DNA from: Medakamo hakoo
Lineage: Eukaryota > Chlorophyta > Trebouxiophyceae > Coccomyxaceae
Length of the DNA: 64,000 nucleotides
Direction of reading: 5' to 3'
NCBI GenBank assembly: GCA_026636295.1
Contig: CP089458.1
Location: 372,001 to 436,000 of the forward strand
In this document: piece after piece, positions 32,691 to 42,815 of the stretch
Position numbering within the stretch: the stretch's first letter is position 1
Layout of the letters: every line of letters starts with the position of its first letter
Notes under the pieces: model-generated
Database searches by the model: none
What the model was told of the DNA's origin: nothing
What the model saw: the letters and a program-made list of their open reading frames with translations, nothing else
Program-made: the position numbers and the translations under genes

Positions 32691-33884
32691 CTAGCCCGCT
32701 TCTTCCATCCCGCGCCCGCGAAACACGCGCGCTCGCCGGCGCGTGGTTGCGGCGGCCGGCCCGCCCTCCTCCATCTCTTCTTCTTCTTCTCCCTCGCCGA
32801 CGGGACCGCGGACGACGGCATGGGCCGCGCCATTGCCAGTGGCAGGCGGCGGGCGGGCCACGACGCGCCCCGTCGACCGAAAGGCGATGCCACCCGCCGC
32901 CACAGGCGGGCCGGCCGCCGCCGGTGGAGGCCCGCCGCCGCCAGGCACGACCGCGCCCACGGCCGCCGCGGCCGCCGCCTCGTTCTCGGCTTGGCCACCC
33001 CCACCGCCACCACCCCCCACCGTCAGCGGCTCGTCCAATTCATAGACGGTGTAGCGCTCCGGGTGCTGGACGTGGAGCGGGACGCGGGACCTGCCGCGGC
33101 CGCCGCCACCACGGCCGCGCGGGCGGGCAGGCGGCGGCGGCGGCGGCGGCGGCGGTCTGTCTTCGCCACCTCCTCCTTCCACCGCCGTGCCTCCAGGCCC
33201 AAACCGGCTCACAAAGCCCGGGCGGGCGTGCGGCGGGACCCAGGGCTCGGCCACGCCTTCAAACCGCACCCGGCGCCGAGGGGGTGGGGGTGGCGGAACG
33301 GTCGTGGTTGGGCGTGCGGTGCCACCGCCGCCACCGCCACGCTCCTCCTCCATGGCCACAGCCTGGCCACTGCCGCCGGCGTCGCTGTCACCGTCGTCGT
33401 CCGGTTCAAAGGCCAGCGTGCCGGGCGGTGGCCGGGCCGTCGCGTGTTCGCCATCACCACCACCGCCGAGCGCGGCCCTGTCCGCCGCCGTCTCTTCCGC
33501 CTCCTCATCCACGGCCCGGCACCAGGCGCCCGACGGTTGGGAGGCAGGACGGGAGGACGGTCCACCATCGCCTTCGTCGTCCAGCTCTGTGAGGCCAGCC
33601 GCGGCGCGCGCGGCGGCGCCGGCGGCCGCGGCCGCCTCCTCATCCGATGAGTACGCCTCCTCCCGCCCGGGCCGCGCGGGGGCAGGCGGCGGCAGGGTCC
33701 AGCTGGGCTGGCCTGCTGCTGCTGCTGCGCCTGGTGGTGGTGCCGACGCCGACGGCGCCGCCAGCCCGCCAAAGATGGCGGCGGCCCGGGAGGCAAATGC
33801 AGCGTGGTGAGAGGGTGGCGGTTGCGGGTTGGCCGGGCCGGCCGCACGGTTGCGGCCGGCCGGCTCGTCGTCGTCCACGTCCAT
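32691..33884 (-). CDS. Disordered protein with TSSC4-like C-terminal motif
   Basis: One exon, 397 residues, stop TAG. It starts at ATG 33884 (MDVDDDEP). Most of the chain is Pro/Gly/Ala/acidic and disordered. Two ordered patches stand out: RRRVRFEGVAEPWVPPHARP near residue 205 and VPLHVQHPERYTVYELDEP near residue 275. The second resembles the short PDYxxHPERYxxYSL motif of TSSC4, an intrinsically disordered chaperone for U5 snRNP and tri-snRNP assembly, so a splicing-factor assembly role is possible. An acidic patch (EGEEEEEMEEG) and an Arg-rich end follow. The assignment rests on one recalled motif; otherwise it is an unknown nuclear-type protein. Confidence 0.6.
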   Translation of the reverse strand: MDVDDDEPAGRNRAAGPANPQPPPSHHAAFASRAAAIFGGLAAPSASAPPPGAAAAAGQPSWTLPPPAPARPGREEAYSSDEEAAAAAGAAARAAAGLTELDDEGDGGPSSRPASQPSGAWCRAVDEEAEETAADRAALGGGGDGEHATARPPPGTLAFEPDDDGDSDAGGSGQAVAMEEERGGGGGGTARPTTTVPPPPPPRRRVRFEGVAEPWVPPHARPGFVSRFGPGGTAVEGGGGEDRPPPPPPPPPARPRGRGGGGRGRSRVPLHVQHPERYTVYELDEPLTVGGGGGGGGQAENEAAAAAAVGAVVPGGGGPPPAAAGPPVAAGGIAFRSTGRVVARPPPATGNGAAHAVVRGPVGEGEEEEEMEEGGPAAATTRRRARVFRGRGMEEAG

Positions 33885-34192
33885 GCGCGCCCGCACCCAC
33901 GCACGCGCAACGACGACCTGAGCGTGTCAGGTCTCTCGCTGCACTGTGGGTGTGGCGTGGATGGCCGCTTGGGCGGGGGTCCTGCCACGCGCGTGTGGAA
34001 CTAGTCGCGACGAGAGCGACAATGGAGAATTGCCTTCGCAGGCCGGCCGGTCGCCTCACACTTCGCTTTGTGTCGCCCACCCCCTTCCGGGGCTTCCGCC
34101 CCCCCACCCTTCTTCCCAGCTCCCGTTCCTTCACAGTCTGTTGCCTGGAACGCCCTGCCTTCCAGCACGCTCGCATAAAAAACCACAAAACC
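33885..34192. other. Divergent promoter region (TSSC4-like / PRPP synthetase)
   Basis: A 308-bp gap that should hold two promoters and 5' leaders. It is moderately pyrimidine-rich toward the PRPP synthetase start. I see no named element or other gene. Confidence 0.45.
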
Positions 34193-35998
34193 ATGCGGGC
34201 ATCACTCGGTGAGAAGAAACGAACGACGCCCGGCCCGTTGCATGCCGAACTCGAGTTTTTTTTCAACGACTCTTTCCGTTGTTCGACGCTCACCCACGAG
34301 TCACCCACCCTCCCCATCCCTCCTCCATCTGCCCAGGTCTCAACACGCAGGCCATTGCGGTCCCGCGGCGCCAGGGCGCGGTGAGTTTGGTAGTGGTTTG
34401 TGTGGGGTGACGGGGAAAACCGTTGTGCGGGCCTCTGTGCGCGTCGAGTTGCGACGCGAGTGACGCCGCGACTCTTCGCACGCCGGCGCCGCCGCGGCTT
34501 CCACCCCGCCATTTCCCCGCGTTAGTACTTCGCCGGGTTGGGCGAGGAGTCAACCTCCTCCTCCCAAGCGCCCGTGCATTGCGGCGGCCGTTTTTGTCCG
34601 GCGCCTCCTCTCCGCACTCACCTGGCCGCCGCCGTCCTCCCCTCTCAAAAACTCCCAGGCTGCTCGCCGGGCCACAACGCCACGCCGGTCGGCGGCCAAC
34701 CGGCCGTCCGCCGCCAATGGCGCGGCGCCGCCGTCCCAGAAGCCCGTCCTGGACGCGTGGGCGGCGGCTGGTGTCGCCCCACCGCCGCCTTTCACGCCCG
34801 CGACGGTCGCGCCGCTGATGCCGCCCGTGCCGACGCCCGCGACGTCGGCGGCGCGGTCCGGGCTCAAGGGCCCGCACCGTCTGCGCCTCTTTTCGGGGAC
34901 GGCCAACCCGGTGCGTGCTTTGGTGATGTGGAGTGGGGTGGTGGGCAGTGGTTTTGGGGGGGGAGGGCCGGCTGACGAAAGCGACGGCCCGACGGCGACG
35001 GCGGCCGTCGGCACCACGCCCGACCACCCCTCACTCCCTGACCGTCCTCCCCCCACCCCCACCCCCCCACCACGCGACACACAACAAAAAAACAGGTCCT
35101 GGCCAATGAAGTCGCCTGCTACCTGGGCCTCAACCTCACCCCCATCAAGATCAAGCGCTTCGCCGACGGCGAGATTTACGTCCAGGTCCAGGAATCCATC
35201 CGCGGGTGCGACGTCTTCCTGATTCAGCCGACGTCGCCGCCCGTCAACGACCACCTCATGGAACTGCTGGTCATGATCGACGCCTGCCGCCGCGCGTCCG
35301 CCCGGTCCATCACGGCCGTGCTGCCCTACTTTGGCTACGCCCGCGCCGACCGCAAGACCCAGGGCCGGGAGTCGATTGCGGCCAAGCTAACGGCGAACCT
35401 GATCACGGAGGCGGGCGCCGACCGCGTCCTGGCCATGGACCTCCACTCCGGCCAGTGCGTGGGGTACTTCGACATCCCCGTCGACCACGTGTACGGCGAC
35501 ACGGTGCTGCTGGACTACCTGGCGTCCAAGCGCATTTCGTCGGGCGACCTGGTCGTGGTCTCGCCCGACGTGGGCGGCGTCGCGCGCGCGCGCGCGTTTG
35601 CAAAAAAGCTCAACGACGCGCCCCTGGCCATCGTCGACAAGCGCCGGTCCGCGCACAACGTGTCCGAAGTCATGAACGTCATCGGCGACGTCCGCGGCAA
35701 GGTGGCCGTCCTCGTCGACGACATGATCGACACGGCGGGCACGATCACGAACGCCGCGCGGTCCCTGCACGCGGAGGGGGCGCGGGAGGTGTACGCCTGC
35801 TGCACGCACGCGGTGCTGTCCCCGCCCGCCGCCGAACGGCTGGGGTCCGGCGTCTTCCAGGAGGTCATCGTGGCCAACACGATCCCCGTCCCGCCCGAGG
35901 CCGCCTTCCCGGAGCTGACGGTGCTGAGCGTGGCCAACCTGCTGGGAGAAACGATCTGGCGGGTGTACAACTCGTCCAGCGTGCAGAGCCTGTTTTGA
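34193..35998 (+). CDS. Ribose-phosphate pyrophosphokinase (PRPP synthetase), class I
   Basis: Four exons (34193-34208, 34337-34380, 34659-34910, 35096-35998) give 404 residues; the first two are tiny (16 and 44 bp) and phases 1 and 0 close well. Residues 1-90 are Arg/Ala/Pro-rich without a fold and fit a plastid or mitochondrial presequence. The catalytic core starts HRLRLFSGTANP, then RFADGEIYVQVQESIRG, PYFGYARADRK, the divalent-ion loop VLAMDLHSGQCVGYFDIPVDH and the ribose-5-phosphate loop VLVDDMIDTAGTI. The enzyme makes PRPP from ribose 5-phosphate and ATP for nucleotide, His, Trp and NAD synthesis. A TGTAA at 36196-36200, about 200 bp past the stop, could be a chlorophyte-type polyadenylation signal. 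Confidence 0.93.
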
Positions 35999-36587
35999 TC
36001 CGGTGGGGAGGGAGGCGGGCCGGCGGGCTGGCGGGTGTGTGGTGAGAAGGGAGCACGTCCCCGCCACGTGCGACAAAAAAAGAGGTTTTTTTCATTTCCC
36101 CCAGGCAGAGAGTGAGTGGGTGGGTCGGTGGTGGAGTGTCGTGGTGTGGTGTTTCCCGTGTCTTTTTTTCCCCCTCCCCTTTTAAAAACAAAACCTGTAA
36201 CAGAAACGAATTGAGGCGTCTCGAGGGGTGGGGTGTGCGGGGGTGGGTGCGCGTCAGTCGCGCCCAGCCGCCGTGCATCACCCCCCCTGGGAAAAACGCC
36301 GTGAGAAAAAAAGATTGATGGGGGAGAAAAACACGACATGAAGAGAAAAACACCACCACGGTCACACACCGACCGGCGGCTTACTTTGGCGCGCACCTAC
36401 GCACGCACGCACCCGTTCCTCTCCGCAATGTGAGAGATTGCTCAAAATAAACACAAAGACAAAACAAAACAGGTGATACACACGCACAGCCGTTGAAAAT
36501 TCTTCCGTAGAAAAACACCCACCACCACCACCCACCCACCCTCGCGGGCCCCGCGCCTCCGCCCCACCCCAACCCCGTCCCTCCCTT
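35999..36587. other. Long convergent intergenic region
   Basis: The 589-bp gap between the PRPP synthetase and NOG1 stops is the most A/T-rich stretch of the window's first half. It has many A- and T-runs and the TGTAA at 36196-36200. It probably holds both 3' untranslated regions. No ORF with support, hairpin RNA or tRNA is seen. Confidence 0.5.
36196..36200 (+). terminator. Candidate TGTAA polyadenylation signal
   Basis: TGTAA lies about 200 bp past the PRPP synthetase stop. UGUAA is the polyadenylation signal of many chlorophyte algae. It is the only clear copy at a sensible place in the window, so it may be chance. Confidence 0.25.
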
Positions 36588-39206
36588 TCACCGCCGGTCC
36601 GTCTTGCCCTTGCCGCGTTTCCCAGAGAACAGGTGCTTGGGCATGAGGTTGGGGATGTGGCGGTCGCCCTCGCCCTTCCGTGCCATCTTCCCCGCCCGCC
36701 GCTGCGCCCGGTCCGCCGACTTGACGGCCTTGTTGCGCTGGGCCGCGTCGCGCAGGCCCGACCCAGGCGTCGGGGGCGCGACCGACAGCGACCGCCCACG
36801 GGACATGGACCGCGACTTCGACGAGTGGACCCGCTTTTTGGGCGTGCCGTCCGGGTTGACGGACGCGGACGCGGCGCGTGCGGCGGCCACGGACTCGGAC
36901 CGGGCGCGCTTGCGGCCCATGCGCGAGACGGACCGGGACGTCCGCTCACGCGTCGAGCGCTCGAGCGCGCGGCGGGCGTCGAGGCCCGTCGCGCCCAGGC
37001 CCGCCGTCACGCCTGCGGTGGACAGCGTCCCGGCGCGCGCGCCCTCTGCCGTGCGAGGCAGCACAGGCCGGTTCCCCGCCGTCGCCTTCTTCTGGCGGTG
37101 GGCGGCGACCAGGCTCGCCTTCCGCTGGCGAATGGCGGCCAGCGCGGCCGCTTCGCCCGGCCCAAGCTCTGTCGCGGCCGCCGCCGCCGCCGCCGCCGCC
37201 GCCTCCACCTCGTACGCCGCCGCCGCCGCGTCTTCCTCCGCCTCCAACGCCGCCAGGCGCGCGTCCACGTCCGGGTCGATGAAGTCCGCGATGTTCTTGC
37301 CGTCCCAGATCTCGGGGACGACGTCCGCCTTCCAGGCCGGGTCGGCCAGGCGGTAGTGCTTCGTGAGGTCGGCGCTGTACGCGCCCGCGCCGCCCGCTTC
37401 CTCCTGGGCGTCCCGCTCCGTGCGGCGGCGCGGTGTGGGCGTCGCAGCAGCAGACCCAGGCCCGGCGGACGCGGCGGACGCGGCGGCGGCGCGGGCGGCC
37501 AGGACGGATGGCGGGATGTGGGGCGCCCGCGACCCGGGCGCGGGCGGCGTGCGCGGCATGGCCACGTGCAGGCGGGCCGCGACGGCGGGGGCGCGGCGCC
37601 CGGCCAGCTTGGCCTCCACACGAGCAGCTAGCAGAGCGTCGCAGGCCGCGCTCTTCACGCCCGCCACGCCCGCGCCGGTGAGCGTGGACATGGACAGCGC
37701 GGAGGAGGCGGCGGGGGCGGTGTTTCCAGCCGCGGCGGCGGCCGCTCCGCCGGACACGCGCGCGGCTTCCGCCACCATTTCTTCCACGAGCGCCCGTTCG
37801 TCCGGGCCCAGCCCGTCCAGGGGCGCGACGTCCGCCTTGTTGGCGACGATGAGCAGGGGCTTGCCGGCGAAGAGCGGTTTGATGGAGTGGAACAGCGCGG
37901 CCTGCTCCGCCAGCGAGTGGCCGCACGCGCCCGACGGGTCGAGGACGTACAGCACCGCCGCCCGCAAGTGCGCCAGCGCCGTGACCGCCTGCATTTCAAT
38001 CGTGTTGCGCGCTTCCAGGGGGCGGTCCAGGATGCCCGGCGTGTCGATGACCTGCCAGCGCAGGTACCGGTGGTCGCAGTGCCCCACGTACAGGGCCTTT
38101 GTCGTGAAGGCGTACGGCTGGACGTCGACGTCCGCGCGCGTGACGGAGTTGACGAAGCTGGACTTGCCGACGTTGGGGTAGCCGCACACGAGCAGGGTGC
38201 GGGCGGACGGGTCGATGGCGGGCAGGCGGCCCATGTGCTGGCGCACCTGCTCCAGGTACGCGAGCGACGCGGCCTGCCGCTTCATGAGCGTGCACATGCG
38301 GCCCAGGGCGGCGCGCTTCAGCTCCTTGCACCGGTACAGCGAGTCGCCGTACTTCAGCAGGCGCACGTAGTCGGACGCGATGCGGGCGACCAGCGACTTA
38401 GCCCCCGCCAGCCCGCCCAGCGCCAGCTTGTAGTGGTCGCGGTCGTACAGGACGTTCAGCAGGTCGGCGTAAAAGGGGTGGATGCCGTCGACGGCCGGGA
38501 AGTCTTCCAGGATCTGGGTCAGGCGGTCGGTCCAGGTGGCGGCGGTGGCTTTGACCTGTGTGGGGCGGCGCGGGTCGTTCGGGGGGAGGGGGGGGGGAGG
38601 GCGGCGAAGGGTGTGAGCGTGGTGGAGGGCCGCGGCGCCCGCTGGAGAGAGGGCGTGGATGGGGGCGAGGGCGGCAGGGGCGTCGGTGCCCGTTCCCGCT
38701 TCTTTTTCACATCCGGCCACGCAGATTTGCTCTTCCCATCGCCGTGTGGGCGGGTAGGGAGTTTGGCGGGCGGCGCTTGCTCTTTGACGGCACAGGCCGG
38801 GAGAGAAGGAAGGGAGGCGCTGCCCCCCGGCGGCCAGGTTGAGACCGCCGCCGCGGGCTTTCAGTTTTCGCCGGCGTGCGAGGCCGTGCCGCCCTTCCCA
38901 CACTTCGCGATGCCCGCACGGTGCGCGCAGCACAACAGAGTACACGCACACCCAGCGCGGACGATCGCGACGTGGCGTTCCTGTGCCCCTAGCGCCGGCG
39001 GCTTTTCGGGCGGCCGCGCTCGCACCCGCCGCCGCCGCATTTCTCCCCAAACGCACCTTGCGCATGTAAAAAGCCCTAATGCGCTGAATTGCCCATCCAT
39101 TGTGGACTACGGTCGGCGTAGTACGCTGTGTCTTGGACAGGACGATGTCGATGAAGTCGTTGGCCGACGGCACGACTTTAATTGCTTTGAAGTTGTATGC
39201 CGGCAT
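36588..39206 (-). CDS. NOG1: Nucleolar GTP-binding protein 1 (NOG1)
   Basis: Exons 39057-39206 and 36588-38555, phase 0, give 705 residues. The NOG1 N-terminal domain starts [20 protein letters not shown] with [16 protein letters not shown]. The OBG-type G domain has [12 protein letters not shown] (G1), DTPGILDRP (G3) and [10 protein letters not shown] (G4). The C-terminal NOGCT and tail follow, with [20 protein letters not shown] and basic SR-rich ends ([21 protein letters not shown]). NOG1 is a GTPase required for 60S ribosomal subunit maturation in the nucleolus. An Ala-rich insert (about 100 residues from 37440 to 37620) lies between the G domain and the C-terminal domain. The 501-bp intron is a multiple of three and stop-free, but the family alignment runs straight from RK to VKATAATW, so it is a true intron. 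Confidence 0.93.
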   Translation of the reverse strand: MPAYNFKAIKVVPSANDFIDIVLSKTQRTTPTVVHNGWAIQRIRAFYMRKVRLGRNAAAAGASAAARKAAGARGTGTPRRDRPRWVCVYSVVLRAPCGHREVWEGRHGLARRRKLKARGGGLNLAAGGQRLPSFSPGLCRQRASAARQTPYPPTRRWEEQICVAGCEKEAGTGTDAPAALAPIHALSPAGAAALHHAHTLRRPPPPLPPNDPRRPTQVKATAATWTDRLTQILEDFPAVDGIHPFYADLLNVLYDRDHYKLALGGLAGAKSLVARIASDYVRLLKYGDSLYRCKELKRAALGRMCTLMKRQAASLAYLEQVRQHMGRLPAIDPSARTLLVCGYPNVGKSSFVNSVTRADVDVQPYAFTTKALYVGHCDHRYLRWQVIDTPGILDRPLEARNTIEMQAVTALAHLRAAVLYVLDPSGACGHSLAEQAALFHSIKPLFAGKPLLIVANKADVAPLDGLGPDERALVEEMVAEAARVSGGAAAAAAGNTAPAASSALSMSTLTGAGVAGVKSAACDALLAARVEAKLAGRRAPAVAARLHVAMPRTPPAPGSRAPHIPPSVLAARAAAASAASAGPGSAAATPTPRRRTERDAQEEAGGAGAYSADLTKHYRLADPAWKADVVPEIWDGKNIADFIDPDVDARLAALEAEEDAAAAAYEVEAAAAAAAAAATELGPGEAAALAAIRQRKASLVAAHRQKKATAGNRPVLPRTAEGARAGTLSTAGVTAGLGATGLDARRALERSTRERTSRSVSRMGRKRARSESVAAARAASASVNPDGTPKKRVHSSKSRSMSRGRSLSVAPPTPGSGLRDAAQRNKAVKSADRAQRRAGKMARKGEGDRHIPNLMPKHLFSGKRGKGKTDRR

Positions 39207-39537
39207 AGCGGCGGCGGCCCGATGCGGGCAGAACTCAGAAAAGCGTCGCGCACAGGTCGCGCGGCTGGCCGGCGCGCGGTGGGGTGGGTGGCGCTCGAGT
39301 CCGGCTGCGCGTGATCGAAGCGGTGGTCTGTGGTGTCGCGGTGCCCGTGTGCCGGGCGAGAGCCGGCGGCGGGAGGAAAAGAAAGAAAGACTGAGGGGAG
39401 AGCCGACGCGTTTTTTTCGCGCGGCACTCACTGCGAAAAAAAAGCCGCGAGTGTGTGCGGGGGACGGCGGAGCCGCGGCGCCCGCGTCCGCTGCCCTTCC
39501 CCTGGCAGCGCGTGTCCGCCTCACCTCGCACCAGACC
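39207..39537. other. Divergent promoter region (NOG1 / HPM1-like)
   Basis: A 331-bp gap between diverging genes, holding both 5' leaders. It contains GAGAAAGAAAG purine tracts and T7/A8 runs. No named element is seen. Confidence 0.45.
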
Positions 39538-40683
39538 ATGTCCGGCTTTGAAGAAGGCGTCGTCTTCACGTTTGGCTTCGGCGGGCGGGGAGGCGGCGGC
39601 GCCGGGCCGGCGCCACAACCTGCGCCGCCGCCGCCGCCGCCGCCGCCCACCGGCTCCGGTCCGGGCGGCGCGCTCGCCTGGGAAGTCTTCCCGGACACAG
39701 GCGCCTCCGGCAGCGGTGTTGAGGTGCGTGTGCGGTGGTAGCGGCGGGAGTGAGAAGGGAGGGGGGGGACGGGCCCGCCGTCCCGTCCCTCTGTCGTCCC
39801 CTCTCACCCATCCATCCCATCCCCCATGGGGGTTGGGGGTGTCCCCACACCTTTCCCTTTCCAGCTCATCCCCGTCGACGTGGCCGGCCGACTCTTGCCC
39901 GGCCCGCCGCTGCGACGGGCGGTCGTGCCCACCGCCACGGCTGCGGCAGCCCTCGCAGCGGAAGGGCGGGGCGGAGGCGCGGCCGCGCCGCCGCCCCTTC
40001 TCACCGCGTCCGACCTCGTCCCCCGGGTGTACGAAGGCGGCTTCAAAGCCTGGGAGGGCGGGGAGGCGCTGGCACGCTTGCTGGCTGGAGACGGCCGGCC
40101 TGGCGCGCCCGTGTGGGCAGTGACCGGAGACCTGGCGGCCGCCGCCAAAGCCGCCGTCTCACCGCCGACCGCGATGTCAAACGCGTCCGTTTTGGAGCTG
40201 GGCGCGGGCGCGGCGCTGCCCTCCCTCGTCGCCGCCCGCCGGGGTGCGGCGTCCTTGGACGTCGCGGACTACAACCCGTCCGTGCTGGCCCACGTGACGG
40301 CTGTGAACGTGCGGGAAGCGGGCGCCACCTGCCCTGTGCGGTTTTGGGCGGGCGACTGGGCCGGGCTGCCGGCCGTGCTCGCCGGGCGGACCTTTTCGCT
40401 CGTCCTGGCCGCGGAAGTCGGCTACGCGCCGGACAGCCTGCCCGGCTTTGTGGCGTGCCTGACAGGCGTGCTGGGCGGCAGCGAATCCATGGCCTTCATC
40501 GCTCTCAAACGCCACTACTTCGGTGTGGGCGGCGGGTCGGCGGCCTTGGTGGCAGCGCTCTCCCAGGCGGGCGGCGGGTCGCTGGACGCGGGCGTGGTGG
40601 CGAGCACGGAAGAAAGGGGGACGGGCACGGGCGTCGTGCCGGTCGACGTGGTGGCGGTGCGGAGGCGACCGGCGAGCCTGTAG
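39538..40683 (+). CDS. Histidine protein methyltransferase 1-like (METTL18 family)
   Basis: Exons 39538-39723 and 39865-40683, phase 0, give 334 residues; stop TAG. The family motif [19 protein letters not shown] precedes a class I SAM-binding fold: [17 protein letters not shown] (motif I), [10 protein letters not shown] (motif II), RFWAGDW and [11 protein letters not shown]. In yeast and human, HPM1/METTL18 methylates one histidine of ribosomal protein uL3, so a role in ribosome quality is likely. The N-terminus reads [14 protein letters not shown], then a run of Pro; the F-x-F start also occurs in the family. The C-terminus [16 protein letters not shown] closes the sheet. No targeting signal is seen. 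Confidence 0.82.
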
Positions 40684-41468
40684 TAGTGTGGAGTCAGACA
40701 AAGGGCAGAGCCCCGCCCGACCCACGCGCCACTTTTCCGTTTCCCGCCCTCCCCACGTCGGTGCGTTTGTCTCTTCCTCTCTTCCCTCTCTCTATCTCCC
40801 ACCTTGCACGCGCGGCCCCGCACGCCGAGCCGCACATTACACCGGCACGGAATGATTGGAAATAATCCAGAGATGACATATTCGGGCAGCGATTGGTGGA
40901 TTGCGGCCCGGAACGATCGGTGACCGCCGCCTAGAAGCGCGCGACCGATGCGGTCAAGAGGCGGCGGGCGGGGCGGGAGTTCCCATAGACAGGGCGCGCG
41001 CACGCCAGGGATCTGGCCTCACCTCCACTCTACCGCGGTGGGGAGGCGGACATTGTTGCCAGTGGCATGAGGGCGGAATCAGGCGGCGCCGCCCGCCCGG
41101 CCGCCCCCCGTCGGCCCCGGTTTGCCGCGGGCTGGCCCGGCCCACGCCCGTCCTGGGTCGATATCCAACTGGCTGCGGCCCTGGCCCCCACCGCCGCCGA
41201 GGGTGGAGGGGCGGGCCGGCCGCCCGATCGACCGCCGGGGATGGGATTTATCAGGTCAAGGCATTTGAATTGGCTGGCTTGCAGGCCGTGACACGGACGG
41301 CAAAGCCCCGCGCGCGGAGACGCGATGTTTTGAACCCCACGAAAAAAAGCAAACAACGCTTCGACGGCCGCAGTCGTCCCTCCCCATCCACCCAATCTCC
41401 CCCCCCCCTTTCTCTCCCACCCTTCCCCCCCTCCAGTCCGAAAAATCCATCCCAGCCCTCTGCATCCT
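40684..41468. other. Intergenic region with AT-richer block
   Basis: A 785-bp gap upstream of the ShKT gene. From about 40848 to 40910 it has an AT-richer block with two ATTGG (CCAAT-type) cores, in GATTGGAAATAATCC and GCGATTGGTGGATTG. It is the best candidate for a promoter here. The last 100 bp are C-rich. No ORF, tRNA or snRNA is supported. Confidence 0.4.
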
Positions 41469-42815
41469 ATGCCCGCCCGCCCGTCCCGCCGCCGGGCGGC
41501 CTCGGCCTGCTCCACGCCCTCCCCCCTCTTCCTCGTCACCCTGCTCCTGCTCGCGGCGGCGGCCCAACCCGCGCTCGCCGCGCGGCACTTGCAGGGTTGG
41601 TTTGGCGACGCCGTCGGCTCGCTGACCAACATGTTCACTGGCGGCGGCGGTGGCGGCGGCGGCGACGGCGGCGGCGGCTTGCTGAGCAAGGCGGGCGACG
41701 CGTTGAATAGCCTGACGGGCGGCGGTGGCGGCGGCGGCGGGTCGTCCGCGACTGGCGGGCAGTGGGCCGTCTCCGCCCAGGGCGGCAGCGACAACTGCGG
41801 CGGCGGCCTGGCGGACGTCCTGTCCTTTGGCTCCAAGAACTGCGCGCGCACGACCAATGTGGACAGCTCCATCAAAGCCGGCACGGGCGCGCTCGTCAAC
41901 TCCGCCGGCGGGAAAAGCGCTGTGGGAAACGAAAACGTGGTCGGGGACAAAAACAAGGTCGTCTCTGGCGACAAATCTTTCCAGGGAGATTTCAACAAGG
42001 CGGCGTACGGCCAGAACGCGGTGGCCGGCGACAACAACGAAGTCAAAACCGCAAACGGCGACGGAAACGCGCAGGGCGACGGCGCGGCCGCGGCCAACGG
42101 CGCGCTGTCGACCGCCGGCTCCGGCAACAACGTCGCGAACAACGTCGGGTCCGGCAATGTGGAGGGCAAAAACTTTGGCAACGTCCAGTCGGGTGCGTTT
42201 GTTTTTCTTGCTGGCGGGCGCGCGTGCGGCCCTTTGTGGTTGCGAACGCAAGACGTCGCCGATGTCCACCGCACCCCGCTCGCTCCACCCGCCCGCCCGT
42301 TATCCATCCCTCCCCCCCCCCATCCCATTCCTCACAACCCGTCTCTTCCCTCCCACGCCCCACCCACAACCGCAGGCCAGAACAACCAGCAAAACTCCGG
42401 CAACTCCATCGGCAACGGCAACTCGTTCAACTTTGGGTCTGGCGGCTCTCAAGGCGGCAACGTGGGCGGCGGAGGTGGCGGTGGTGCGAGCGCGTCGTCG
42501 TCGTCGTCGGGCGGTGGCGGCGGCGGCGGCGGCGGCGGCGGCTGCGATGACGTCACGCCCAACGGCCCGGACTCGACGTGCCAGCAGGAGAAGGACTGGG
42601 GCAACGTAAGTTTTTGGTCGTGGCAGGCGTGCGTGCGTCCTCTCCCATCAAAAAACGCTGCGCGGGCTGCCCCTTTTTTTCCTCACCTCCCACCATCCAC
42701 GCCACCCACGCCCTCGCAGTGCGAAAAGGACTGGATGAAAAACGGGGGCACCAACAAGGCCGGCGAGAGCGGGCCGGCGGGCTACTGCCGCAAAACGTGC
42801 GGCGTGTGCTCTTGA
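41469..42815 (+). CDS. Secreted ShKT-domain protein with Asn/Gly repeats
   Basis: Exons 41469-42192, 42376-42605 and 42720-42815 give 349 residues; phases 1 and 0 agree. A signal peptide (hydrophobic LFLVTLLLLAAAAQPALA) ends before ARHLQGWFG. Poly-Gly linkers frame a 150-residue section rich in Asn, Gly, Asp and Val. There GN/GD turns recur every 6-12 residues (AVGNENVVGDKNKVVSGDKS, AVAGDNNEV, GSGNNVANNVGSGN), a pattern seen in beta-solenoid or adhesive surface proteins. After another Gly run comes an ShKT domain with all six cysteines: CDDVTP, DSTCQQEKDWGN, CEKDWMKNG and GYCRKTCGVCS. ShKT domains are common extracellular disulfide modules, not toxins by themselves. Likely a cell-wall or matrix protein. 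Both introns are multiples of three and stop-free, so retained-intron forms would stay in frame. Confidence 0.82.
   Translation: MPARPSRRRAASACSTPSPLFLVTLLLLAAAAQPALAARHLQGWFGDAVGSLTNMFTGGGGGGGGDGGGGLLSKAGDALNSLTGGGGGGGGSSATGGQWAVSAQGGSDNCGGGLADVLSFGSKNCARTTNVDSSIKAGTGALVNSAGGKSAVGNENVVGDKNKVVSGDKSFQGDFNKAAYGQNAVAGDNNEVKTANGDGNAQGDGAAAANGALSTAGSGNNVANNVGSGNVEGKNFGNVQSGAFVFLAGGRACGPLWLRTQDVADVHRTPLAPPARPLSIPPPPHPIPHNPSLPSHAPPTTAGQNNQQNSGNSIGNGNSFNFGSGGSQGGNVGGGGGGGASASSSSSGGGGGGGGGGGCDDVTPNGPDSTCQQEKDWGNVSFWSWQACVRPLPSKNAARAAPFFPHLPPSTPPTPSQCEKDWMKNGGTNKAGESGPAGYCRKTCGVCS

Noticed and set aside
32604-33810. Plus-strand frames opposite the TSSC4-like gene, some 340 codons long
   Set aside because: They are Arg/His/Pro-rich with no ordered motif, while the minus-strand frame has the HPERYTVYELDE motif and acidic clusters.
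41469-42815. ShKT domain read as a sea-anemone-like toxin
   Set aside because: ShKT modules are widespread in secreted proteins of algae, plants and animals. The long Asn/Gly region and Gly linkers fit a structural surface protein, and nothing indicates toxicity.
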